Assembly: GCF_907163125.1 (NCBI RefSeq)
Contig: NZ_OU015319.1
Location: 2,294,001 to 2,358,000 of the forward strand
From: Cloacibacterium caeni
GTDB lineage: Bacteria > Bacteroidota > Bacteroidia > Flavobacteriales > Weeksellaceae
DNA length: 64,000 nt
Direction: 5' to 3'
Both the position numbers and the translations under genes were made by a program. Below the pieces are notes generated by a model. That model was not told where the DNA came from. It did not search any database and was given only the letters and a program-made list of their open reading frames with translations. Positions 45,076 to 54,600 of the stretch are shown here, one piece after another. Each line of letters opens with the position of its first letter. Position 1 is the stretch's first letter.

Positions 45076-45097
45076 ATTGCATATCGCAATATGCAAT
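45076..45097. promoter_or_regulatory. palindromic operator, copy 2
   Basis: ATTGCATATCGCAATATGCA then AT. It ends two bases before the ATG of the HTH gene, so a bound protein would block initiation, as expected for autorepression by an antitoxin-like protein. Confidence 0.75.
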
Positions 45098-45099
45098 AT

Positions 45100-45621
45100 A
45101 TGAAAAATTCAAAGCAAAATATGAAACCACAGGACATCGTTTTGTTACTAAAAATTATTAGCCTCGATAATGATTCGTGGAATCAATCTTCCGTTGCGGC
45201 AGATTTAGGAATAAGCCAAGCTGAAATAAGCGAATCGGTTGCAAGGTCAAAAAATTCAGGATTATTAGACCCAAAAGGAAAAGTAGTAATGAAATATGCT
45301 CTTGCCGAGTTTCTACAATATGGGATAAGATATGCTTTTCCTCAGAAGCCGGGAGCAATAGTCAGAGGAATTCCAACTGCTCATAGTGCTTTACCTCTCA
45401 ATAATGAAATCCAAAGTAATGAAAAGTATGTTTGGGCTTATGCAAAAGGAAATACAAGAGGTCAAAGTATAGAACCACTTTATCCATCTGTTCCAGAAGC
45501 AGTATTGAAAGATGAAAAACTATATGAATTACTTGCAATCACAGATGCGATTCGTGTTGGGCGAACAAGAGAAAAAGAAATAGCCGTAGAATACCTAAAA
45601 AAATATTTAAAAATTGTATAA
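45100..45621 (+). CDS. helix-turn-helix protein, probable antitoxin-like partner of a nucleotidyltransferase
   Basis: 173 residues from the ATG at 45,100; upstream in-frame starts would lie within the operators. A winged HTH occupies about residues 8-70 (SVAADLGISQAEISESVARSK). The rest contains AIVRGIPTAHSALPL and RGQSIEPLYPSVPEAVLKDE, conserved phrases I recall in proteins paired with nucleotidyltransferases. It probably binds the twin palindromes in front of it. Its stop overlaps the next gene's start by 8 bases. Confidence 0.7.
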   Translation: MKNSKQNMKPQDIVLLLKIISLDNDSWNQSSVAADLGISQAEISESVARSKNSGLLDPKGKVVMKYALAEFLQYGIRYAFPQKPGAIVRGIPTAHSALPLNNEIQSNEKYVWAYAKGNTRGQSIEPLYPSVPEAVLKDEKLYELLAITDAIRVGRTREKEIAVEYLKKYLKIV

Positions 45622-46300
45622 TAAGACCATAAATATAGGAGTTGTAGCGAAAGTAGCAGAAGGTTTACAACAATATAGGGAGCAAGTAGTGTTCGTCGGT
45701 GGAGCTGTTATCAGTCTTTATACAGATGACCCAGCAGCCGACGAAATACGTCCCACGAAAGACATTGATTTTACAATTAATATCGTAAATGTAGGAGAAT
45801 TTCTCAAAACAATCGAGGAATTGGGAAAATTAGGTTTTCATCCAGACCCTTATGGAACATCTATTTGCAGTTACACATACAAAAAATATCCAGTAGATAT
45901 AATTCCTGCCGAAGACAACGCCTTTGGTTCAACCAATCGCTGGTATAAAATAGGTTTTGAAGACTTATGGAAAGTGAAAGCAAAAGATCAGGAAATTTAC
46001 ATCTTATCAGCACCTTGTTTTCTTGCAACAAAGTTTGAAGCATTCAATAGTCGGGGAAAAGATTATAGAACCAGCCACGATATTGAGGACATTATCTACA
46101 TCATTGATAACAGAATTACCATTGTAGATGAAATAGCAAAGTGCGATGAGAGAATTTTAGAATTTATTAAATCTGAATTGCAAAAAATCATTGATAAAGG
46201 TCTTTTAGAAGAACTCTTGCAAACACATATACACCCATTGATTATTGATGAAAGGATTGAAATTGTAAAAGAAAAAATCAACAGCATTATGAATGCCTGA
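45614..46300 (+). CDS. nucleotidyltransferase-fold protein, toxin-like
   Basis: 228 residues from a TTG at 45,614; the frame has a stop at 45,608, so no earlier start exists. VVFVGGAVISLY with RPTKDIDFTI gives the GG...DxD pattern of nucleotidyltransferases near residues 26-54, and a later VDIIPAED supplies a third acidic residue. AbiEii/MenT-like toxins share this fold and pair with an HTH antitoxin, as here. The overlap and TTG start suggest low, coupled expression. A non-toxin role is possible. Confidence 0.68.
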   Translation: MYNKTINIGVVAKVAEGLQQYREQVVFVGGAVISLYTDDPAADEIRPTKDIDFTINIVNVGEFLKTIEELGKLGFHPDPYGTSICSYTYKKYPVDIIPAEDNAFGSTNRWYKIGFEDLWKVKAKDQEIYILSAPCFLATKFEAFNSRGKDYRTSHDIEDIIYIIDNRITIVDEIAKCDERILEFIKSELQKIIDKGLLEELLQTHIHPLIIDERIEIVKEKINSIMNA

Positions 46301-46444
46301 AAATATTGACGATGGATAGTTTTTGTATTTTTAATCAAAAAACAACAATCTTTATTTTTGAATCAAGTAAAAAAAACGTTAAACTTTATTAAAATAGGAG
46401 TATTTTAGTTAAAATTTGTTAAACCAGAAGATTTATTGGAGAGG

Positions 46445-46527
46445 TTAATCTGGATTAATTTAGATTAATCTGGATTGTAAAAAAATTATTTTGGACGAAT
46501 TTGGATTAAATTAGATTATTCTGAATC
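46445..46527 (+). repeat. iteron-like direct repeats
   Basis: TTAATCTGGATT occurs at 46,445 and 46,465, a 20-bp spacing. A 26-bp unit TGGATTAATTTAGATTAATC then TGGATT at 46,451 is repeated at 46,502 with 22 of 26 identical. The 46,301-46,594 interval otherwise holds no gene. It lies before the HTH and helicase genes. Confidence 0.6.
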
Positions 46528-46594
46528 ATTTTTAACTATTTGATTTTCAATTATTAAGTTGATAATATTGCATTTGAATTTAAAATACAATCAA

Positions 46595-46873
46595 ATGTCA
46601 GTACAACTTTATTCCCACACCAAAGCAGATTTGGAAAAAGCGGTTGAAATTATTCTAAAAAAAGCAACCGACTTCACATTACCCGTTAAAAAAGAAGAAG
46701 AACAACCTGAAGATTTAATTTCTCAAATCGAAGCCACAAAATTTCTGCGCATTTCTGTTCCGACCATTATTGACTGGCGGAAAAATAAGAATCTGCCTCA
46801 TTACAATTTTAATGGGCGATACTACTATTCTAAAAAGGAACTTTTGGAATACGGAAAAAACCGAAGAATGTAA
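46595..46873 (+). CDS. excisionase-like helix-turn-helix protein
   Basis: 92 residues from the ATG at 46,595 (MSVQLYSHTKADLEKAV). The C-terminal half has a MerR/Xis-type HTH (ATKFLRISVPTIIDWRKNKN then YYYSKKELLEYG), as in excisionase-family proteins of Bacteroidota mobile elements. It may direct excision or regulate replication genes. It lies just after the iteron-like repeats and before the helicase. Confidence 0.75.
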   Translation: MSVQLYSHTKADLEKAVEIILKKATDFTLPVKKEEEQPEDLISQIEATKFLRISVPTIIDWRKNKNLPHYNFNGRYYYSKKELLEYGKNRRM

Positions 46874-46935
46874 GCTCTTTTCGAGCATTACAATTTCTAT
46901 TGTTTAATAATTTCGTATAAAAAACCATTCTTAAA

Positions 46936-48174
46936 ATGAGCGAAAAAATTCCCTATTTACGAGTAGGAACTTCCTATTTCAAAATCATTGAAAAACCATT
47001 AATCTCAGGTGATAAAATTTCTATATTGGTTCGTTGGAACAAAGAAACCATTGTAAGTGATTATGGAAAAACATTCGTTTCAACAATCCCAAAATACGAC
47101 GGGTTTTGTTGTATTCCAGACCACTTGAACTACAGTCAGATTATTGAAGGATTTTATAATATCTACAATGAAATCCCTTATCAACCTATCGAAGAAAAAT
47201 TCAGTCTTGAAGCTCTAAAAGAGAATATTCCATTTTCAATTCAGTTTATAGAACATATATTCGGGGAACAAATAGAATTAGGGCTAGACTATTTAAAAAT
47301 TCTACTAGAAAAACCAACACAGATCTTGCCAATACTTTGTCTAGTTTCAAAAGAAAGAGCAACAGGAAAATCTACATTCATTAAATGGCTAAAATCTATT
47401 TTCGGACTTAATATGACTTACATCAAAGGTGATTCCTTCAGTAGTCAATTCAATTCTGATTGGACTTCTATGCTCATCGTTGCTATTGATGAAGTATTTT
47501 TTGATAAAAAAGAAATCACAGAACGATTAAAATATCTTTCTACAACAGACAAAGACAAAATGGAAGCCAAAGGAAAAGACCGTGAAGAAGTTGAATTTTT
47601 TGGCAAATTTATCCTTTGCTCCAACAATGAAGACAATTTTATTCAAATTGACGAAGAAGAAACTAGATTCTGGATTATCAAAGTAAAATCCATAAAAAAT
47701 GAGAATACAGATTTTCTGCGAAACCTTATCAAAGAAATCCCCTTTTTCTTAAGCTATCTCATTCAAAGACCTTTTCAAACTCACAAAAAAACAAGAATGT
47801 GGTTTTCGCATTCAGAAATCAGAACTAAAGCTTTACAAAGATTAGTTTGGAAAAACAATAACAAGTTAGAATCAAAAATCATTGAACTCTTGTATGAGTT
47901 TTTTGAATGCACTGATGAAAAAGAACTTCAATGTATTCCTCAGGATATTTTGAATATGCTCAACCGAATGTTTAGAAATCAATATTGGACAATCAATGAT
48001 GTGAGGAAAATCCTAAAAGAAATATGGAAACTTGAACCACAAAATAACTCTTTGGCTTATATCAAATATGACATTGATTTTTCAGGAAATTTTTATCAAA
48101 ATAATAAAACTGGTCGCTATTTCACGATAAAAAGAGATTTTATTCTTCAAAAATTTGATGAAATGATGAATTAA
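46936..48174 (+). CDS. primase-helicase family protein, D5/DUF5906-like NTPase
   Basis: This 412-residue protein has a superfamily 3-like NTPase core. Walker A is KERATGKSTFIKW near residue 137, Walker B LIVAIDEVFFDKKE near 176, and a sensor-like FILCSNNEDNF near 222. Such proteins start replication of plasmids and integrative elements by unwinding the origin. It lies between two arrays of short repeats, which supports an initiator-helicase role. Confidence 0.8.
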   Translation: MSEKIPYLRVGTSYFKIIEKPLISGDKISILVRWNKETIVSDYGKTFVSTIPKYDGFCCIPDHLNYSQIIEGFYNIYNEIPYQPIEEKFSLEALKENIPFSIQFIEHIFGEQIELGLDYLKILLEKPTQILPILCLVSKERATGKSTFIKWLKSIFGLNMTYIKGDSFSSQFNSDWTSMLIVAIDEVFFDKKEITERLKYLSTTDKDKMEAKGKDREEVEFFGKFILCSNNEDNFIQIDEEETRFWIIKVKSIKNENTDFLRNLIKEIPFFLSYLIQRPFQTHKKTRMWFSHSEIRTKALQRLVWKNNNKLESKIIELLYEFFECTDEKELQCIPQDILNMLNRMFRNQYWTINDVRKILKEIWKLEPQNNSLAYIKYDIDFSGNFYQNNKTGRYFTIKRDFILQKFDEMMN

Positions 48175-48358
48175 TTGATAATGAAAAGAAAATCAATAAC
48201 TTACTATTCATCAAAAGCCTCATCAAATTTTAAAACCTTCATTTTTGATGAAAGACTGATGAACATAAATTTTAAAGTTTGATGAAATGATGATACTTTG
48301 ATGAAAACGTAATCTTTTAAATTACAGCAACTTAAAAATATTCCTCATCAATTCATCA
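48152..48358. repeat. array of TTTGATGAAA motifs, candidate replication origin
   Basis: TTTGATGAAA-type units and their complements TTCATCAAA occur about nine times from the end of the helicase gene to 48,358. Several come in pairs about 10-12 bases apart: TTTGATGAAATGATGAA, TTCATCAAAAGCCTCATCAA, TTTGATGAAAGACTGATGAA. The interval is AT-rich and has no gene. It lies between helicase and primase genes. Confidence 0.65.
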
Positions 48359-48396
48359 AAATATTTCCAAAAAATAAACCATAATATTTTACAACT

Positions 48397-49308
48397 ATGA
48401 ACTGCAACCAATTCAACTCTATAAAGTTGGAAGAAGTCCTCGTTTCACTCGGACACCTTCCAACAAAACAAAATGAAAAAGAAGCTTGGTTTCTGAGTCC
48501 TTTTTCCACAGAAAACCACGCCTCTTTTAAACTCAATAAAAGAAACAACGTTTGGTATCTCCATTCCGAAGGAATAGGCGGAAACAATATTGACTTTATG
48601 AAAAAATATTTAAACGCTTCCATAAAAGAAGTTTTAGCTTGGGCAGAACAACAAAATTTTTCTTCTTTTCAACATCAAAGTAATTCTAATCCTAAGCAAG
48701 AAACTCTAGCAAATAATTATACAATAGTTGAAGTTAAAGACATTCAACATCCAGCACTTTTGGAATATTTAAAAAGCCGAAAAGTAGAAAATCAAACCAC
48801 ATACTTAAAAGAGATACATTATCAAATCAACGATAAAAACTATTTCGGAATAGGCTTCAAAAATGATTCTGGAGGTTACGAAATTCGCAATAAATATTCA
48901 AAAATTTGTTTGGGCAAAAAAGATGTTTCGACGATAAAAAATGATTCAGAAAATTTGAAAATTTTCGAAGATTTTTTTGATTTTCTTTCCTTTAAAAATG
49001 TAGAAAATTTTTTAGAAAAAGAACCTTCTGATTATATCATTTTGAATTCCGTTTCGATGATTCAAAAAATTAAAAATGTAGTTCAAAATTATCAAAAAGT
49101 AGAACTGTATTTTGACAACGACAATGCAGGAAACCGAGCTGTCGAAATGATAAAGAATGAAGGAGAAAACATAGAAGACTGTCGGATTCTATACAAAAAC
49201 CACAAAGACCTGAATGAGTTTTTAATGAGTTGGGAAATGCGTAAAAGAGATACAGGCAGAGAATATGAAGACCTGAATAAAATAAACACACGCAAAATTG
49301 GCAGATAG
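48397..49308 (+). CDS. TOPRIM-domain DNA primase-like protein
   Basis: This 303-residue protein has an N-terminal CHC2-like fold lacking an obvious zinc cluster (FLSPFSTENHASFKLNKRNN near residues 31-50) and a C-terminal TOPRIM domain with VELYFDNDNAGNRAVEM near 233-249. It is the usual mobile-element primase of Bacteroidota and should prime element DNA after transfer. It follows the candidate origin by 40 bases. Confidence 0.82.
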   Translation: MNCNQFNSIKLEEVLVSLGHLPTKQNEKEAWFLSPFSTENHASFKLNKRNNVWYLHSEGIGGNNIDFMKKYLNASIKEVLAWAEQQNFSSFQHQSNSNPKQETLANNYTIVEVKDIQHPALLEYLKSRKVENQTTYLKEIHYQINDKNYFGIGFKNDSGGYEIRNKYSKICLGKKDVSTIKNDSENLKIFEDFFDFLSFKNVENFLEKEPSDYIILNSVSMIQKIKNVVQNYQKVELYFDNDNAGNRAVEMIKNEGENIEDCRILYKNHKDLNEFLMSWEMRKRDTGREYEDLNKINTRKIGR

Positions 49309-49444
49309 TTAGTGCAAAAAGTACCCAAAGTTTACAATAAGCGTAGCCGCTAATTGCAAAATTGGGATTTTTGATTTCTTCCTATCGTCAGAAATGTTTT
49401 GAAAAACCTTATTAAAAACCAACTAAAATTCAAATAAAAACTAA
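49309..49444 (+). other. intergenic region before mob genes, candidate oriT
   Basis: It contains the small palindrome AGCGTAGCCGCT at about 49,338-49,349 and GCAAAATTGG-type phrases repeated on both sides (49,290 and 49,354). Transfer origins of mobilizable elements often lie directly before mobC. There is no nick-site match that I can name. Confidence 0.3.
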
Positions 49445-49912
49445 ATGCACACCAATATGGAAAAAGACTTTTTAGAAGAATTTGTCAAGAAAGCCGTCGA
49501 AGAAAATGAAAAGAAAGAGGATGGTGAAAAGAGAAAAAAACACTTTCAGGAAATCGGAAGAAAAGGCGGTTTAAAAAAGAAAACATCACAACAATTTTCA
49601 AAAATTATCTCCGTAAGATTAACCGAAAAAGAGTTTGACGAAATAGAAAAACAAGCCTCAAAATATCACTTGAAAATATCAAAATATGTAAGGATGATTC
49701 TAACCGAAAAAGAATTAAAAATCAATGAATTTAAAACCGAAGAAATCCTTCTTCAATATGGAAATCATTTCATCAGAATTAAAAATTTATTGAGACATAG
49801 AGCGTTTTCCGAATTTGAAAATAAGAAACAAATCCTCCATGAAATAGAAAATATCACCAAACTGATTTATCAATATCTGTATGAAAAACAAAACAAGCAG
49901 AAACCCACATAA
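49445..49912 (+). CDS. MobC-family mobilization accessory protein
   Basis: This 155-residue protein (start at 49,445 or the ATG at 49,457) is highly charged at the N-terminus. The ribbon-helix-helix-like core is ISVRLTEKEFDEIEKQASKY then KISKYVRMILTEKEL, with MobC-type spacing, and the C-terminal part is helical. MobC proteins open oriT and help the relaxase. The relaxase starts 13 bases downstream. Confidence 0.8.
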   Translation: MHTNMEKDFLEEFVKKAVEENEKKEDGEKRKKHFQEIGRKGGLKKKTSQQFSKIISVRLTEKEFDEIEKQASKYHLKISKYVRMILTEKELKINEFKTEEILLQYGNHFIRIKNLLRHRAFSEFENKKQILHEIENITKLIYQYLYEKQNKQKPT

Positions 49913-49925
49913 CTGAAATTCAAAA

Positions 49926-50837
49926 ATGAATAACAGCGCAACCACCAGACGAATTACCAAAATCGCCATCGAATACAATGGCAATGACAAAGGAACAGCA
50001 GAACGAGTATATCAAAACAATCTATTAAGTCAGAACCCAGAACAACAGTTTATAGAAATGAAAACCGTTGCAGACCGCAATAAAAATGTAAAAAACTGGG
50101 CATTGACAGGATATATTTCTCCAGAAAAATCTATAGGAGACCAATTATCCAATGAAGAACTCACACAGTTGGCATTAAGAGCTTTGAAGAAAATTGGAGT
50201 AAGGGATAACAACCAAATGGTTTTAGATATTCATTCCTCAACCAAACAAAAACACATCCACTTTATTGTCAATAGAGTAAATATACACGGAGAGAATACC
50301 ATTAAAGCCCACAACATAGGAGAACTCTTTGGTAAAACCGTTCGTGAAGTTTGCAAAGAAATGAACCTGAAAACCGATATTGAAATTGGCAAAGAAAAGA
50401 AAAAGCAAATGTTGAAAGCGCTCACTACTTCCCTTAGAATTTCAAGAAGCTTTGACGAACTAACGAATAATATGAAAAAGTTAGGTTATAGGGTAACACT
50501 TTCACAAAATGAAAAAGTAGGAATATCAGGAATGAGAATAGTAAAGTTTGAAGATATTAACCATCAAACCGAGAGAGAATACAAACCAGGATATAAACTC
50601 TCCGAAATCACCAATACATTAAAAATTAAAGATATTAAGCAGAAACTTCAAGAAAATCAGGAAAGGACAATCATTTTCAACTCAACAGCAACAGAACAAA
50701 TCAATAAAGATGAACAAGAAAACTCACCATCTGTGAGTAAACAGTTTGAAAATATAGCAAAAGAACTATTAAAGCCCACCTACACTTCATCACCAGAAGA
50801 CGAACTATTAAAAAAGAAAAAACGAAAATTTAGATAA
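49926..50837 (+). CDS. relaxase/mobilization nuclease (MobP-type)
   Basis: This 303-residue protein has the VirD2/MobA-type histidine motif KHIHFIVNRVNIHGE near residues 108-122 (HxHxxxN). An N-terminal region with TGYISPEKS could belong to the catalytic fold; the nucleophile tyrosine is not certain. It nicks oriT and leads the strand in conjugative transfer. Size and the mobC pairing fit Bacteroidota mobilizable elements, which need a helper for mating pores. Confidence 0.85.
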   Translation: MNNSATTRRITKIAIEYNGNDKGTAERVYQNNLLSQNPEQQFIEMKTVADRNKNVKNWALTGYISPEKSIGDQLSNEELTQLALRALKKIGVRDNNQMVLDIHSSTKQKHIHFIVNRVNIHGENTIKAHNIGELFGKTVREVCKEMNLKTDIEIGKEKKKQMLKALTTSLRISRSFDELTNNMKKLGYRVTLSQNEKVGISGMRIVKFEDINHQTEREYKPGYKLSEITNTLKIKDIKQKLQENQERTIIFNSTATEQINKDEQENSPSVSKQFENIAKELLKPTYTSSPEDELLKKKKRKFR

Positions 50838-50838
50838 A

Positions 50839-51483
50839 ATGGAAAATCAAGAAAAAAACCAAAAAGGAAACCAAGAGTACAATCAAGAACGTAATCAAGA
50901 ACACAATCAAAACAATGGCTTAGAACTATTAAAAAAAGTCATTGAAACCAATGAAAGAAACATTGAACAAGGAATAAAAACAGAATTTGTGTATGAAGAT
51001 TTATTGAATATAAAAGGAGCAACAGAATCTACGATGAGGAGATTTAACGCTACAATTTTAAAATTATCAGAATCTTTAGAAAAAGAAGGTCAAGAAAGGA
51101 ATGAATTTATAGAAAGGATACCGAAAACCATTGAAATCAGACCCTCTGAAGATTATTTGAATCTAAATAAAGCACTTGAAAAGAATTCAAAATTTATTAA
51201 AACTATCTTTTATGGGATGATTACGACATTATTCCTTTCAGTTTTAACAACAGCAGGAAACATCTTTTTTACCAAGCAATGGTATGCGGAAAGTATTAAA
51301 TCAAAAAGTGAAATCCGTCAAGAGGTTTTGGATGAAATTAAAAAAGAAGGTCAATCTATTTATAAAGATGAAGACTATCAGCAACTGCTACATAATACTG
51401 AGCTGATGAACAAATGGATGAAGAAAAACCCCAAAGATGCAAAGAATTTTTTGAGATTTAAGGATGGATTTGAAAGTAGATAA
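50839..51483 (+). CDS. mobilization-region membrane protein, unknown function
   Basis: This 214-residue protein starts one base after the relaxase stop. The first 25 residues are a degenerate Asn/Gln/Glu repeat (GNQEYNQERNQEHNQ), then a coiled-coil-like helix, one membrane segment near 120-138 (IFYGMITTLFLSVLTTAG), and a charged tail. Its position suggests a role in transfer, such as anchoring the relaxosome. I know no family name. Confidence 0.65.
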   Translation: MENQEKNQKGNQEYNQERNQEHNQNNGLELLKKVIETNERNIEQGIKTEFVYEDLLNIKGATESTMRRFNATILKLSESLEKEGQERNEFIERIPKTIEIRPSEDYLNLNKALEKNSKFIKTIFYGMITTLFLSVLTTAGNIFFTKQWYAESIKSKSEIRQEVLDEIKKEGQSIYKDEDYQQLLHNTELMNKWMKKNPKDAKNFLRFKDGFESR

Positions 51484-51668
51484 ATATCGAATTATTTAGA
51501 CATATAACTTAAGAAAATAAAAAGAACTCTTAAAAAACATTATTATATAAATTATTAGGTTTTATGCCATAATGGCGTAAAACTTTTTTATTTTTGTATA
51601 ATTCTGACAATTAAAGATTTATTAATTAAAGGTAAGGTTTTTGAGAATTTAATACTAAACTATCCAAT

Positions 51669-54600
51669 ATGAATTTAAAATTTCTATCTACTTTTTTTAA
51701 ACGAAAAGAAAATATTGAAGAAGTATCTGTTATTTCTTCGCTTGCTCCAAAAGTATTAATGAATGAAGAAGATTTAAAAAAAGTAGAACCATATTTGGAT
51801 AAACTGAAAGATACTTTAAATGCTAAAAGTATTAATAATATTGCATTAACAGGTGGATATGGTTCAGGGAAAAGTACAATTTTAAAGACATTCCAATATT
51901 GGAATAAGAATGATTATAATTTTTTGAATATCTCTTTAGCAGCATTTAACCAAACTAAAACAAAAGAAAATTTTAAGGAACTATTTGATTTAAAAATTAA
52001 GAATGGTAAATCTGAAAAAGAGGCAGAAAAAGAGATAGTAAACGAATTTAAGGAAACCATTATAAATAATGAAGAGTTAGAAAGACAGCTTGAAATTAGT
52101 ATTTTACAACAAATTGTTTATAAGGTAAAACCGTCTAATCTACCTGAATCTCGTTTTAAAAGAATTGTAAATATTCCTAATTGGAAATTATGGGGACTTA
52201 TACCATTAAGCTTTACTATTTGGATTATTAGTGTAATTCTTTTGTTTAAATATAATTTTTTAGATTATGTAAATCCTAAGACATGGACATTTAGGGTTAA
52301 GGATTTTGAATTAAGCCCAACTATGATTTTTTTATTTTCCTTTATGGGGATAGGGTATTTTTCTAAATTGGTAGTTTCTTTGTTTAGTAATTCCAAAATA
52401 AATAAGGTAAATTTAAAAGGAGAAATAGAAATTGGAGACAACTCCAATAAATCTATTTTAAATGAACATTACGATGAAATTCTATATTACTTTGAGAAAA
52501 ACCCTTTTAATGTAGTTGTAATTGAAGATTTAGACCGATTTGAGAATACAAACATATTTACCAAATTAAGAGAACTTAATATTTTACTAAATAATGCTGA
52601 TACACTAAAGAATAAAGAAGAATATAAGAAATTTGGAATAAAATTTCTTTATGCCGTTGGAGATGACTTATTCGATGATAAAAAAGAAAGAGTGAAATTC
52701 TTTGAATACATAATTCCCGTTATCCCTTTTATTAATTCTACTAATGCAGAGGAACAACTTAAAACTTTAATAAAAGATTCCGATTTAGAAGAGAATGTTT
52801 TTAGTAAAGAATTTATATCTGATATTACTACATTTATTGATGATATAGATATGAGGTTATTAATTAATATATTCCATGAATTTGTTATTTATAGAAAGGT
52901 ATTAAATCCCAATATTTTAAAAGGAAGTGAGGAAGAGTTATTTGCAATGATAACTTATAAAAACATTGAACCTGAGGACTTTAATAAACTTAATAATAAA
53001 GAAGGTAAATTGTATAATTTGATTAATAATAAGAAATCTTACATTACAGTATTAGTTAAAGAAAAAAATGATAAAATAGCAAAAAAAACTGTTGAAATTG
53101 AAGATATCGAAGAAGAAAACATATCTAATATAAAAGAACTACGACAAATCTATATAAACCAAATTTTAACGAAACTGCCAAACAATGCAATTTATTTTTC
53201 AGAAATAAAGATTAATGATTTGAAAGAAGAAGATAAATTTGATGAATTAATTTCTGAAGGTAAAATTAGCTATAGATACCAACACCCACATTACAGTAAT
53301 TCTCAAAATAATGTTTTAAATTTTGATTTTGATGAAATCGAAAATGAGGTTAATCCTAATTTTACTTTTGAGGATAGAAAATATTTTATAGAAAGTAAAC
53401 ACAATGATAGAATTGAAACCTTACAAAAAGAAATAGAAAAATTAAAGAAAGAAAAAAACGAAATAGAAAATTGGGATTTAACACAAATTTTTAGAGAAGT
53501 AGATATTAACCAATATTTAAGTGAGTTTTCCAATAATGGACTATTAAGAAATTTAGTTTTGGAGGGTTATATTAATGAAAACTACAACGATTATATTTCT
53601 CTGTTCCACGAAGTTTCTCTTACTGTAGATGATAAAAAGTTTGAAAAGAGTGTTAAGGCTTCTTTTAATGAAAGTTTTGAGTATAAACTTACACATAGTG
53701 AAACTATTGCAGACAAATTAGAATTAAAATGGTTTAGTAGAGATTCTATTTTAAATTTTGATTTATTAGATTTTTTAGGTGAGGAATATGATAAATATTC
53801 GCAAAAATATAATGCTTTTATTCAATTATTATCGAATGAAAAACAAAGGTCTATTGAATTTATTGATGGGTATATAGAAAGGAAAAAAGTTCTAAATAGA
53901 TTTATTGAAAAGATTACTATTAAATGGGGTGGTTTTTGGGATTACGTTTTTAATAAAAGTACTTATGATGTTAATAAAAAATATTACATTTTTGAAATAA
54001 TAATTTTGAATTTGAATTTGGAAAAACTGATTGAAGTCCAAAGCGGAAAATTAATTAAGAAAACAATAGAAGAAAATATAAAATATTTATATAATTATGA
54101 TAAAAATTATAGTCCCATTTGGTTTGAATCCCAAATTGAGAAATTGTTACCATTATTAAATATTAAAATTTTGAGGTTAGAGCAACCGAATGAAAATAGT
54201 AAATATTTGTTTGAGTTGATTTACAAAAAAGGACACTATAAAATTACAAATGAAAATATTTTACTTTTATTGAATGAATTTAGTGAAGAATTTGATAATT
54301 TATCTTTTGAAACGACTAATTATTCTGCAATACAGAACTCTAAATGTGAACCTTTGATAAAGTATATCAATGAAGAGATTGATAATTATATAGAAAATGT
54401 TTATTTGAAGTTAGAAAATAATGTAATAGAAGATGAAGAAAGTTTGAAACTACTTTTAAATAATGATAAATTAGATTCTAAATTAAAATTGAAAATTATT
54501 GAAAAAGTAGAAACTAAAATATCCGATTTAAGTTCTATAAATGATATCGAAGTTAAAAAATATCTGTTAATTGAGAATAAAGTTGTTCCTAAATGGGATA

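Noticed and set aside
48152-48358. CRISPR array from repeated TTTGATGAAA units
   Set aside because: Units are about 10 bases, occur in both orientations and have irregular spacing; no cas genes or 28-36-base repeats are seen. An iteron-like array is more likely.
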